DNA of 38,997 bases from Nonomuraea longispora (GTDB lineage Bacteria; Actinomycetota; Actinomycetes; Streptosporangiales; Streptosporangiaceae), in assembly GCF_004348345.1 (NCBI RefSeq), contig NZ_SMJZ01000069.1, forward strand, positions 1-38,997, read 5' to 3'. This document shows, piece after piece, positions 8,212-15,726 of this stretch. The first letter of the stretch is position 1, and the number at the start of each line of letters is the position of its first letter. The notes under the pieces were generated by a model, which had not been told where the DNA came from, did no database searches, and worked only from the letters and a program-made list of their open reading frames with translations. The position numbers and the translations under genes were made by a program.

Positions 8212-8984
8212 GAGGCGTGCCCGAACAGCAGGTCGCTGAGGTGGTCGTGGAGGGCGTGGAACTCCGGCGTACGCATCATGCCTGGCGTGCGCGGGCGCGG
8301 CAGGCCGATCTCCACCAGCTCGACGATGCGGCCGGGACGCGGGCTCATGACGGCGACGACGTCCGACAGGAAGATCGCCTCGCCGATGCCGTGGGTGACC
8401 ATCAGCGTGGTGGCGGGCTTCTCCGTCCAGATGCGCAGCAGTTCCAGGTTGAGCCGCTGCCTGGTCATGTCGTCCAGGGCGCCGAACGGCTCGTCGAGCA
8501 GCAGCACGCTGGGTTTGACGACGAGCGCGCGGGCGATGGAGACGCGCTGGCGCATGCCGCCCGACAACTCGGCTGGCCTGGCCTTCTCGAACCCTTCGAG
8601 GCCGACCAGCTTGATCAGGTCGTCGATGACACCGGGCTCGGGCCTGATCCCGGCGACCTCCAGCGGCAGCCGGATGTTGGCCGCGACACTGCGCCAGGCC
8701 AGCAGGGCCGCGTCCTGGAAGGCGATGCCGAGGTGGTGGCTCCTGCGCAGTTCCGCGGGCGTCTCGCCGTTCACCCGGATCTCGCCGCTGGTGGGCTGCT
8801 CCAGGCCGGCGAGGATGCGCAGCACCGTCGACTTGCCGCAGCCGGACGGGCCGAGCAGCGACAGGAACGAGCCCTTCGGCGTACGCAGGTCCACGCCGTC
8901 GACGGCGGTCACGCCCTTGCCGAACGTCTTGCTCAGCCCGGTGACGCTGATGCCGGTGCCGTGTCCCTCGACGGGCTCGCTCAT
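8208..8984 (-). CDS. ABC transporter ATP-binding protein
   Basis: A 258-residue cytoplasmic ATPase energising the importer. Visible motifs: Walker A GPSGCGKST (residues 45-53), Q-loop in IAFQDAALL (around 90), signature LSGGMRQR (140-147), Walker B VLLLDEPFG (160-168) and the switch His198 in VTHGIGEAIFLSD. Closest in pattern to the SsuB/TauB/ThiZ group. It overlaps both neighbours by 4 bases, so the operon is tightly coupled. Confidence 0.94.
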   Translation of the reverse strand: MSEPVEGHGTGISVTGLSKTFGKGVTAVDGVDLRTPKGSFLSLLGPSGCGKSTVLRILAGLEQPTSGEIRVNGETPAELRRSHHLGIAFQDAALLAWRSVAANIRLPLEVAGIRPEPGVIDDLIKLVGLEGFEKARPAELSGGMRQRVSIARALVVKPSVLLLDEPFGALDDMTRQRLNLELLRIWTEKPATTLMVTHGIGEAIFLSDVVAVMSPRPGRIVELVEIGLPRPRTPGMMRTPEFHALHDHLSDLLFGHAS

Positions 8985-10033
8985 GCCGGCTTCTTCAGGC
9001 TCGGGTCAGCCTTGTAGATCTCGTCGAGCACGCTCAGGTCGAACAACTGCTCGGCCCTGATGGTCAGGCCGGCCTTGGCCAGCGAGGCGATGTTCTGCTC
9101 GATCAGCTCCGGTGTCATCGTGAACAGCCCGTTGGCCTTGACGTCGGGGGTGACGACGAGCTCGTTCTGCATCTTGGCCTCCTCGGTCTGCTCCTTGACG
9201 TCGAGGTTCTGGTCCTTGCCGTAGACGGTGGCGGCCAGCTCGGCCGACCTGGCCGGGTCGGCGACGGCGTCCTTCCACCCCTTGATCTCGGCCGTCAGGA
9301 ACGCCTTGAGCTTGTCGCGCTCGTTGTCGATCGTCTCCTGGGTGACCGTGAACGTCTCGGCGACCAGCGGCAGGCCGGCGTCGGCGAGCAGCAGGTGCGT
9401 GGCGTCGTGGCCCTCCATCCTCAGGCGTACGGGGCCGCTGGTGACGAAGCCGACGTAGCCGTCGAGCTGCCCGGAGGTCAGCATCGAGGGGTCGGACTGG
9501 AACGGCACCCGCGTCACGCTGCCCTCGTCGATGCCGTTGGCCTTGAGCAGTGCGTTCCAGACCAGCTCGTTGGAGTCCTGGACGCCGATCTTCTTGCCGG
9601 GCAGGTCCTTGGCGCTCTCGATCGGGTTCTTGCTCAGGGAGATGACGGCGAACGGGTTCTTCTGGAAGGTCGCGCCGACGATCTTCAGTGGGGCGCCCTG
9701 CAGCACGGCGGGGGCGGTGATGGTGGGCGCGGACAGGCCCGCCCAGCAGCGCCCGGTGGCCAGTCCCGACTCGACCGAGGTGCCGGAACCGCCGCCCGAC
9801 AGCAGCTCCACCTGGGAGAATCCGGCCGCCTTGTAGTAGCCCTTGCTGTCGGCGAAGTATTCGCCGGCGAACTCGACGTTCTTCTTCCAGGAGAGCTGGA
9901 GCTTCACCGCGCCCAGCCCGCCGCCGGAGGAGGAGCCGGCGGGCGAGCCGCTGTCGCCGCAGGCGGCCAGACCGAGCGCCAGACCGGCCAGCCCTGTCGT
10001 CCGCAGGAACGCGCGACGGTCGAAGGTAGCCAT
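8981..10033 (-). CDS. NMT1/THI5-like ABC substrate-binding lipoprotein
   Basis: A 350-residue solute-binding protein. The N terminus DRRAFLRTTGLAGLALG has a twin-arginine motif followed by a LAAC lipobox, so it is probably Tat-exported and lipid-anchored. After a Ser/Gly-rich linker, VKLQLSWKKNVEFAGEYFADSKGYYKAAG is the characteristic opening of NMT1/THI5-like proteins, whose known ligands include pyrimidine precursors of thiamine, riboflavin and related heterocycles. AAGGAG (10038-10043) lies 4 bases before the ATG. It is the first gene of the importer operon. Its divergent neighbours (amidohydrolase, PucR regulator, adenine-deaminase-type enzyme) favour a nucleobase-like or N-heterocyclic ligand, but this is inference; no thiamine riboswitch is visible upstream. 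Confidence 0.92.
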   Translation of the reverse strand: MATFDRRAFLRTTGLAGLALGLAACGDSGSPAGSSSGGGLGAVKLQLSWKKNVEFAGEYFADSKGYYKAAGFSQVELLSGGGSGTSVESGLATGRCWAGLSAPTITAPAVLQGAPLKIVGATFQKNPFAVISLSKNPIESAKDLPGKKIGVQDSNELVWNALLKANGIDEGSVTRVPFQSDPSMLTSGQLDGYVGFVTSGPVRLRMEGHDATHLLLADAGLPLVAETFTVTQETIDNERDKLKAFLTAEIKGWKDAVADPARSAELAATVYGKDQNLDVKEQTEEAKMQNELVVTPDVKANGLFTMTPELIEQNIASLAKAGLTIRAEQLFDLSVLDEIYKADPSLKKPA

Positions 10034-10087
10034 GATTCTCCTTGAGCGGCCGTGAAGGTGCAGGTCAGGACGTTATCTACCGATTAT

Positions 10088-10105
10088 TACCATCAAGTGA
10101 CGGTA
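10088..10105. promoter_or_regulatory. inverted repeat between importer operon and amidohydrolase
   Basis: TACCATCA and TGACGGTA (7 of 8 complementary) flank a 2-base centre inside an AT-rich patch in the 217-base divergent intergenic region. Position fits an operator for the importer operon. The rest of this region shows no gene. Confidence 0.4.
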
Positions 10106-10250
10106 TTTTCGGACTTCTCGTTCGGTGGACGGCCATTGCCCAGCATCGAGGGAAAACCGCTGGCGGCCCCTGTAGGTCCCTACGAGAGTGCGGGGTCAGG
10201 ACCGTAGATCCCTCCAGCAAGCCAGGGGCTCCGGTAGCGTCGGGCGTGAA

Positions 10251-11432
10251 ATGAGACTTGACGGAATCCCCCTTTGGGACGGTACCGAACTTCGCGGCCC
10301 TGTCGACCTGAGCTGGGAGCCCGACCGGATCATCGACGTGAGCCCGGCCGCGCCGCGCGACGACGACCTGTGCGTCATCCCCGGCCTGGTGGACACGCAC
10401 GTGCACCTGATCGGTCACGCCGGCCCCGGCGACCCGCCCGACTTCGCCACCTGGCCGCTGGTCACCACGCGCGACGAACAGGTGCTGCACGGCGTGGCCC
10501 ACGCCCAGCGGGCCATGCGGCACGGCGTCACGACGCTGCGCGACCTCGCCGGCGACGAGGCCCAGGTCGCGCTGCGCCGGGCCTTCGACGCCGGGGTGCT
10601 GCAGGGGCCGCGCGTCCAGGTGCACGGCGTCGTGGGAATGACCGCGGGGCACAACGACCTTTTCGTGCCGCCGGCCTCGCCGCTGCGCAAGCCCACGGCC
10701 GACGGGCCCGACGAATGCCGCAAGCTCGTACGCACCTGGGCCAGGGCCGGCATGGACGGCATCAAGCTCACCACCAGCGGCGGCGTGCTGTCGATCGGCG
10801 ACAGGAACGCCTGGCGCAACTACACCCGCGACGAGATCGGAGCCGTCGTCGACGAGGCCCACGCGCTCGGCATGCCGGTCGCCTCCCACGCCCACTCGGA
10901 GGAGGGCATCCGGGTCGCCGTCGAGGAGGGCGTCGACTCGATCGAGCACGGCACGCTCATGAGCACCGACCTGGCCGAGGTCCTGGCCGCCCGCCGCACC
11001 CCCGTGGCGCCGACGCTGCTCATCAACGAGGCCATCGCCGAAGGCCGGGTCCCGGTCACGCCGGAGGCCAGGGCCAAGGCCGCCGAACTGGTCGCCGCCC
11101 GCGACGTGCTGCTCGCCCGGGCGGCCGCGCTCGGCGTACGGTTCGTGCTGGGCACCGACGCCAACGGCCACCACGTGCAGTTCGGCGACCAGCTCGCCGA
11201 GGTCCGCCACATGGCGAGGATCCTCGGCATGGACGCGGCGTCGGCGCTGCGCGCGGCCACCTCCGACGCCGCCGACTCGATCGGCATGCCCGTCGGCCGG
11301 ATCGCACCCGGGCTGGGCGCCGACCTCATCGTGCTGCGCGGCCGGCCGTGGGAACGCATCGACGACCTGGCCACCGGCAACATCGTGGCCGTCGTGTCAC
11401 GAGGCGCCGTCGTCGCGGGCGCGCTGCCCTGA
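10251..11432 (+). CDS. metal-dependent amidohydrolase (imidazolonepropionase-like)
   Basis: A 393-residue cytoplasmic amidohydrolase. The metal site is intact: DTHVHL (HxH), KLTTSGG with the bridging Lys, SHAHSEEGI, SIEHGT and LGTDANG with the catalytic Asp. This arrangement is that of the imidazolonepropionase/prolidase-like subgroup, which hydrolyses cyclic amides or ring systems and some dipeptides; the exact substrate is not readable. The ATG at 10251 lacks a Shine-Dalgarno sequence and may be leaderless. The last 36 bases overlap the 3' end of the convergent PucR gene. Divergent from the importer, so a role in breaking down the imported compound is likely but inferred. Confidence 0.88.
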   Translation: MRLDGIPLWDGTELRGPVDLSWEPDRIIDVSPAAPRDDDLCVIPGLVDTHVHLIGHAGPGDPPDFATWPLVTTRDEQVLHGVAHAQRAMRHGVTTLRDLAGDEAQVALRRAFDAGVLQGPRVQVHGVVGMTAGHNDLFVPPASPLRKPTADGPDECRKLVRTWARAGMDGIKLTTSGGVLSIGDRNAWRNYTRDEIGAVVDEAHALGMPVASHAHSEEGIRVAVEEGVDSIEHGTLMSTDLAEVLAARRTPVAPTLLINEAIAEGRVPVTPEARAKAAELVAARDVLLARAAALGVRFVLGTDANGHHVQFGDQLAEVRHMARILGMDAASALRAATSDAADSIGMPVGRIAPGLGADLIVLRGRPWERIDDLATGNIVAVVSRGAVVAGALP

Positions 11433-12572
11433 CCGCAGCGCGAGATAGAGGTCCGTACGGTCGCGCATCGACGACATGCGCCGCCCGGTCAGTTCCTCGA
11501 TCCGCTGCATCCGGTAACGCAGCGTGTTGACGTGCACGTACAGCTCGTCGGCCGTGCGCTGCCACGACCCGCAGGTCTCCAGAAACAGGTCGAGCGTGCG
11601 CAACAGCTCGGAGCCGTGCCGCGCGTCGTAGTCCTCGACGGGCGCGAGCAGGCGGTCGCGGAACGACCGACGGACTCCGACCGGCAGTGAGGCCAGCAGC
11701 AGTTCGAAGCTGTCGATGTCGGCCACCGACATGATCGACACGGGGCCGGGGCCGCTCCTGGCGGACTCCATGCCGCGCCTGGCCGTCTCCAGCGCCTCGC
11801 CGAGCCGCGACACGCTGGGCACCATCTCGCTGATCCCGGCCGCGATACTTATTCCGGGGCTTGTCCCGGGGCTCATCCGAGGACCGCCCCCGCGGCCGGC
11901 GACCAGGTCGCGCAGCTCGTCGGCCAGGCTCCTGCGTGAGGCCCGGCCGTTGACCAGCACGATCGCCTCGCGCGGCGTGCCGCCGACGATCAGGTGCCGT
12001 CCTCTCCTCGCCAGCCCCTCGTGCAGCAACTCCGGCAGGTCGTGCTCGGGACCGCCGGTCCGCGTGACCACCATGGCCGCCGTCGGCAGGCCAGGGTCGG
12101 CGCCGAGCAGCCGCAGATGCGCCGAGACCTCGCCGGGCGGGATCTGGCCGAGGACGTCGAGCAGCGTCTGCGCCCTGACCCGCTCGGCCCTGCGCTGCTC
12201 GGCGGCGAACCCCTCGACCGTCACCACCTCGGTGACCGCGCCGAACGACTGGTCGGGAGCCGCCAGCAGCAGCGGCAGCCGGCGCAGCTCGCACGCCTTG
12301 ACCAGCTCCCGCGGCAGCTCGCCGAGCACGATGAGGCCCACGACCAGGCCGGCCGCGTCGCTCGCCCACAGCGCCTCGGCGAAGCGCTCGCAGTCGGACG
12401 GCTCGGAATACCACACCCCGCTGGTCAGCACGAGGTCGCCGGACTGCAGGTAGCGGCGGGGATCGGGCAGGTCGGTCGGGTAGGCGCGGCGGATCTCGCG
12501 ATCGAGTGCCTCCTCGCCTGCCACCAGCGTCAGCCGCAGGTCGTCGCGTGCGAGCAGATCCGCCAGCCTCAT
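11397..12572 (-). CDS. PucR-family transcriptional regulator
   Basis: A 391-residue regulator. The N-terminal domain (MRLADLLAR to about 125, with YLQSGDLVLTSGVWY) is the PucR/purine-catabolism sensor domain. A middle GGDEF-like or linker region follows. The C-terminal helix-turn-helix (LLRTLDLFLETCGSWQRTA, then HVNTLRYRMQRIEELTG) is the typical PucR HTH. Family members commonly activate purine, ureide or amino-acid catabolic genes. The ATG at 12572 starts the family domain exactly; the upstream extension is Pro/Arg-rich and not conserved-looking. No Shine-Dalgarno is present, but TACCAT lies 8 bases upstream, suggesting a leaderless mRNA. Divergent from the deaminase gene, convergent with and overlapping the amidohydrolase. 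Confidence 0.92.
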   Translation of the reverse strand: MRLADLLARDDLRLTLVAGEEALDREIRRAYPTDLPDPRRYLQSGDLVLTSGVWYSEPSDCERFAEALWASDAAGLVVGLIVLGELPRELVKACELRRLPLLLAAPDQSFGAVTEVVTVEGFAAEQRRAERVRAQTLLDVLGQIPPGEVSAHLRLLGADPGLPTAAMVVTRTGGPEHDLPELLHEGLARRGRHLIVGGTPREAIVLVNGRASRRSLADELRDLVAGRGGGPRMSPGTSPGISIAAGISEMVPSVSRLGEALETARRGMESARSGPGPVSIMSVADIDSFELLLASLPVGVRRSFRDRLLAPVEDYDARHGSELLRTLDLFLETCGSWQRTADELYVHVNTLRYRMQRIEELTGRRMSSMRDRTDLYLALRSGQRARDDGAS

Positions 12573-12580
12573 GAAATCCG

Positions 12581-12586
12581 ATGGTA
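12581..12586 (-). promoter_or_regulatory. -10 box of a probable leaderless PucR transcript
   Basis: TACCAT on the minus strand, 8 bases from the ATG, with no ribosome-binding site between. Inference from position. Confidence 0.35.
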
Positions 12587-12663
12587 TGCCAGGCCGCGTG
12601 GATGGACGGGACGGCCGGGGTCCGTACCACGGACGGGAGCGCAGCGGCTCGCCCAGAGAGGGG

Positions 12664-12677
12664 TTTCCGCACGGAAA
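12664..12677. promoter_or_regulatory. candidate PucR operator
   Basis: TTTCCG-CA-CGGAAA, a perfect 6-bp inverted repeat with a 2-base centre, lies in the 171-base divergent region between the PucR gene and the deaminase gene, 66 bases before the deaminase start. It is the clearest dyad in that region. Assignment to PucR is by position only. Confidence 0.45.
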
Positions 12678-12730
12678 TGCCCGTGACAGTTCAGAGGTTC
12701 GCACGATATCTGCCGGGCCGGGTGGTCCGG

Positions 12731-12736
12731 TTTACT
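12731..12736 (+). promoter_or_regulatory. -10 box of a probable leaderless deaminase transcript
   Basis: TTTACT is 7 bases before the ATG and no Shine-Dalgarno intervenes, the geometry of leaderless actinobacterial genes. Confidence 0.4.
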
Positions 12737-12743
12737 CGGTGCC

Positions 12744-13724
12744 ATGCGTCCCAAGGCGGAACTCCACCTGCACATCGAAGGCACCCTTGAGCCCGAGCTC
12801 GTCGTCGAGCTGGCCAGGCGTAACCGGATCGAGCGGCCGGCCTTCGACGTGTTCGACGTGGAGGCCGTCCGCGCCCGCAACGACTTCGCCGACCTACGCT
12901 CGTTCCTTGACGTCTACTACGACAACCTGGCGGTCCTGCGTACCGAGGAGGACTTCTACGACCTGGCCGCCGCCTACCTGCGGCGGGCCGCCGCGCAGGG
13001 GGTGCGGCACGCGGAGATCTTCTTCGACCCGCAGGCGCACACGAGCCGTGGCGTGCCGCTGGAGGCGGTGTTCGGCGGGTTGTCGGCGGCGCTGCGTGAC
13101 GGCGAGGTGCCGGCCGCGCTCATCCTGTGTTTCCTGCGTGACCGGGGCGCGGAGGAGGCCGAGCGCACGCTGCGGGCGGCGCTGCCGTTCCGTGAGCAGT
13201 TCATCGGGGTGGGCCTGGACTCCGCGGAGGTGGGATATCCGCCGTCATTGTTCCGGCGGGTCTTCGACATCGCCGCCGTCGAGGGTCTGCACCGGGTGGC
13301 GCACGCGGGCGAGGAGGGCGGTCCCGACTACGTGTGGGAGGCGCTCGACGTGCTGGGCGTGGAGCGGGTCGACCACGGCATCAGGGCGATGGAGGACCCG
13401 CAGCTCGTGGCCAGGCTGCGGGAGGAGCGCATCCCGCTGACGGTGTGCCCGCTGTCGAACGTGCGGCTGGGGGTGGTGCCGTCACTGCGCGACCACATCC
13501 TGCCCGCGATGCTGGACGAGGGGCTGGTCGTGACGGTCAACTCCGACGATCCGGCCTACTTCGGCGGCTACGTCGAGGACAACTACGAAGCGTTGCGGCG
13601 GGAGCTGGGGATGACGGGCGAGCAGCTCGACCGGATCGCCGCCGGCTCCTTCGCCGCGGCCTTCGCGTACGACCCCCGGCACGGTGAAGGGGCCCACCCC
13701 GCGGGCAGGCCCCTTGGCTCTTAG
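12744..13724 (+). CDS. add: adenosine deaminase family enzyme, probably adenine deaminase (Aah1 type)
   Basis: A 326-residue cytoplasmic Zn-dependent deaminase. Residues 3-12 (PKAELHLHIEG) give the HxH zinc site. HAGEEGGPDYVWEAL supplies His and the catalytic Glu, VERVDHGI another ligand, and VNSDDPAYFGGYVEDNY the metal-binding Asp. The last motif, with AYFGGYV after SDDP and TVCPLSNVRLGV before it, is typical of the adenine deaminase subgroup (yeast Aah1 and bacterial relatives) rather than true adenosine deaminases. Expected reaction: adenine to hypoxanthine plus ammonia. Automatic annotation would probably say adenosine deaminase. Its promoter region is shared with the PucR gene, supporting a purine-salvage role. 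Confidence 0.9.
   Translation: MRPKAELHLHIEGTLEPELVVELARRNRIERPAFDVFDVEAVRARNDFADLRSFLDVYYDNLAVLRTEEDFYDLAAAYLRRAAAQGVRHAEIFFDPQAHTSRGVPLEAVFGGLSAALRDGEVPAALILCFLRDRGAEEAERTLRAALPFREQFIGVGLDSAEVGYPPSLFRRVFDIAAVEGLHRVAHAGEEGGPDYVWEALDVLGVERVDHGIRAMEDPQLVARLREERIPLTVCPLSNVRLGVVPSLRDHILPAMLDEGLVVTVNSDDPAYFGGYVEDNYEALRRELGMTGEQLDRIAAGSFAAAFAYDPRHGEGAHPAGRPLGS
13687..13715. terminator. hairpin at the deaminase stop
   Basis: AAGGGGCC (13687-13694) and GGCCCCTT (13708-13715) pair around a 13-base loop inside the last codons of the deaminase gene, 26 bases from the stop of the convergent small gene. Possible two-way terminator. Confidence 0.4.
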
Positions 13725-13740
13725 CCGCTCAGGACCGACG

Positions 13741-14022
13741 TCAGCTGGTCGTGGCCGAGCAAGCGATGTCGTCGCCGCTGCCCCGGCCGAGGATCCCGCT
13801 GAGGATGTCGCCGGTGTTGAGGACGAGCAGACCGGTCTGGTTGGCGGAGGACTCGCGGGCGATCGTGTTGTCGTCACCGCAGAAGAAGAAGACGCGCGAG
13901 TTGTTGTCGCCGTCCTCCTCGTTCATGGGCATCTGAACCTGGGTCGTCGCCGCGAGCGCGGAGCCGCCGGACAGGAGCAGCCCTCCGACGAGCCCGGCCA
14001 GGATGAGCCCTGATCTGTACAT
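13741..14022 (-). CDS. small secreted two-cysteine protein, function unknown
   Basis: A 93-residue protein with a clear signal peptide (MYRSGLILAGLVGGLLLSGG then SALA, cleavage predicted after residue 24), leaving a mature chain of about 69 residues. The mature part is acidic at its start (NEEDGDNN), then has Cys48 and Cys88 bracketing a hydrophobic segment (TGLLVLNTGDILSGILG). The two cysteines could form one disulfide. A good AGAGGGG (14030-14036) lies 7 bases before the ATG. Size, export and a single cysteine pair recall chaplins, but the chaplin sequence motifs are absent. I do not recognise the family. Confidence 0.75.
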   Translation of the reverse strand: MYRSGLILAGLVGGLLLSGGSALAATTQVQMPMNEEDGDNNSRVFFFCGDDNTIARESSANQTGLLVLNTGDILSGILGRGSGDDIACSATTS

Positions 14023-14115
14023 GTCTTATCCCCTCTGATACCGATTGACTACTCTCTGTAGCTACCGGGGGAAGATCTGCCCGGCCGTTCTCTTCGACAA
14101 ACTCCGGCATCTGCG

Positions 14116-14226
14116 CTCTTGACCGGGTCGAAACCGGCGCCTGGCGAAGCCAGGCCGGAGATCATCCAGCTTGACGATCAGATGCGTTCCCGCGAGGAGC
14201 CGAAGATCAACTCTTGACCGATTCGC
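14116..14226 (+). repeat. paired direct repeat in the 14.0-14.3 kb intergenic region
   Basis: CTCTTGACCGGGTCG (14116-14130) recurs as CTCTTGACCGATTCG (about 14212-14226), 13 of 15 identical. Between them is a hairpin (14134-14158: CCGG, bulge, CCTGGC-GAA-GCCAGG, CCGG). The roughly 260-base gap between the small secreted protein and the broken acyltransferase holds these but no gene. Confidence 0.45.
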
Positions 14227-14283
14227 GACCATGGCGCGCGGGGCCACGCGGCCCCAGACTGGTGCGTGTCACGGGAGGCAGTC

Positions 14284-14958
14284 ATGACCACAGGGGCCGA
14301 TACCGGCCGCGCGTACCGAACTCGACGCCATGCGCGCCCTCGTGGTGATCGGGCTGGTGTTCTTCCACGCGTCGCTGGTGTTCGACTCGCGCGACGACTT
14401 CTACGTCAAGAACGCGGAGACGACCGACATCACGTTCGTCATCGCGGCGCTCTGCGTGATCTGGGCGATGCCGCTGCTCTTCCTGATCGCCGGGCTGGGA
14501 GCCTGGCACTCCCTGCGCCGCCGGGGGCCCGGCGGGTTCGCCGTGGAGCGATTAGCCCGGCTGGGCGTGCCGCTGCTGTTCGCCCTGGTCACGATGTTGC
14601 CGGTGCCTCAGTGGCTGCGGCTGCGGGCCGATCCCGGCTACCACGAGTCCTATCTGGAGCTCCTGCCGAAGTTCTTCTCCGTGCGGCCGGATCCGGGCGA
14701 CTTCCCGTTCGTCGTCGAGGGGACGTACTTCGAGACCGGGCACCTGTGGTTCGTGTGCTGCCGCTCTACATCCTGCACCATCCGATCGTCGTGGCCGTGG
14801 CCTTCCACGTGGCCGGCTGGCAGGCGCCGATCCTGGTCGAATATGTGGTGATCGTGGCCTTGTCACTGGTGCTGACGGTGGCCGTCTACGACGTCCTGGT
14901 ACGCAGGACCCGGGTGACGAGGTTCCTGTTCGGGATGCGGGAGTCTAGGGGACGGTGA
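14284..14958 (+). pseudogene. acyltransferase family 3 (OafA-like), decayed
   Basis: Remains of a membrane O-acyltransferase. A GGGAGG precedes the ATG at 14284, but that frame loses similarity at once; the family's opening RTELDAMRALVVIGLVFFHA appears one frame over from about 14312, so a frameshift lies between. Similarity runs to FETGHLWFV near 14755, then jumps back a frame to LPLYILHHPIVVAVAFHVAG and ends at 14958. In intact enzymes of about 370-420 residues, these two motifs are separated by several membrane helices, so the middle third to half is deleted. Only about 205 residues of family sequence remain. The end overlaps the 3' end of the map gene by 14 bases. Function is almost certainly lost. 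Confidence 0.8.
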
Positions 14959-15712
14959 GGACGACCGGGCCGTCGTCGGTGATGGCGACCGTGTGCTCGA
15001 CGTGCACGCTCCGGCTGTCGTCGCCCGAGCACACCGACCACCCGTCGTCGGCCATGTAGTAGGCGTCGCCGCCCCCGGCCATCAGGCTCGGCTCGATCGC
15101 GATGACCAGGCCGGTACGCAGCCGCAGGCCGCGGCCACCGCGCGCCTCGTTGGGCACGAACGGCGACTCGTGCATGGCCCGGCCGATGCCGTGGCCGCCG
15201 AAGTCGTTCTGCATACCGTAGCCCGCGCCGCGGCCGACCGCGGACATGGCGTGCCCGATGTCGCCCATCCTGCCGCCGGGCAGAGCCGCCTCGATGCCCG
15301 CGGCCAGCGTCTTCTCGGCGACCTTGATCAGCTTGAGGTCCTCGTCGCGGGGGTGGCCCACGGTGAAGCTGACGGTGCCGTCGGCGTGCCAGCCGTCGAC
15401 GTACGCCCCGCAGTCGATGCTGATCAGGTCGCCGTCACGCAGCCGGTACGGTGTCGGGAGGCCGTGCAGCATCACCCCGTTGACGGAGGTGCAGATCACT
15501 CCGGGATAGGGCATCGCGCCGAACGACGGGTGATAACCGAGGAACGACGCCCCCGCGCGGGCCTCCTCGATGACGGTCCTCGCCACCTCGTCGAGCTGCT
15601 TCAGCGTCACCCCGATGCCTGCCCGCTCCCGCACCGCCGCGTGCACGGCGGCCACCACCTTGCCCGCCTCCCGCATCGCGGCTATCTCACCGGCTGACTT
15701 GAGCTCGATCAC
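14945..15712 (-). CDS. map: type I methionyl aminopeptidase
   Basis: A 255-residue cytoplasmic metalloprotease that removes the initiator Met from nascent proteins. All five metal ligands of the family are visible: Asp in SIDCGAYVDG, Asp in WHADGTVSF, His in GGHGIGRAMHE, Glu in VIAIEPSL and Glu in VHVEHTVAI. The usual NEVVVHGIP segment reads NGVMLHGLP, so the Glu is replaced by Gly, a small oddity. It lacks the N-terminal extension of some actinobacterial paralogues. The start is the GTG at 15712, with GAGGAGG at 15717-15723. Actinomycetes usually carry more than one map gene; this is likely an accessory copy since no ribosomal genes adjoin it. Confidence 0.94.
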   Translation of the reverse strand: MIELKSAGEIAAMREAGKVVAAVHAAVRERAGIGVTLKQLDEVARTVIEEARAGASFLGYHPSFGAMPYPGVICTSVNGVMLHGLPTPYRLRDGDLISIDCGAYVDGWHADGTVSFTVGHPRDEDLKLIKVAEKTLAAGIEAALPGGRMGDIGHAMSAVGRGAGYGMQNDFGGHGIGRAMHESPFVPNEARGGRGLRLRTGLVIAIEPSLMAGGGDAYYMADDGWSVCSGDDSRSVHVEHTVAITDDGPVVLTVP

Positions 15713-15726
15713 GGCGCCTCCTCGTC

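Noticed and set aside
10034..10250. Thiamine riboswitch upstream of the NMT1/THI5-like importer
   Set aside because: None of the conserved TPP-riboswitch core segments is visible; only a short dyad and a normal ribosome site are seen.
13741..14022. Chaplin
   Set aside because: Size and export fit, but the chaplin core motif (G-N-G/S-V-N type) is missing.
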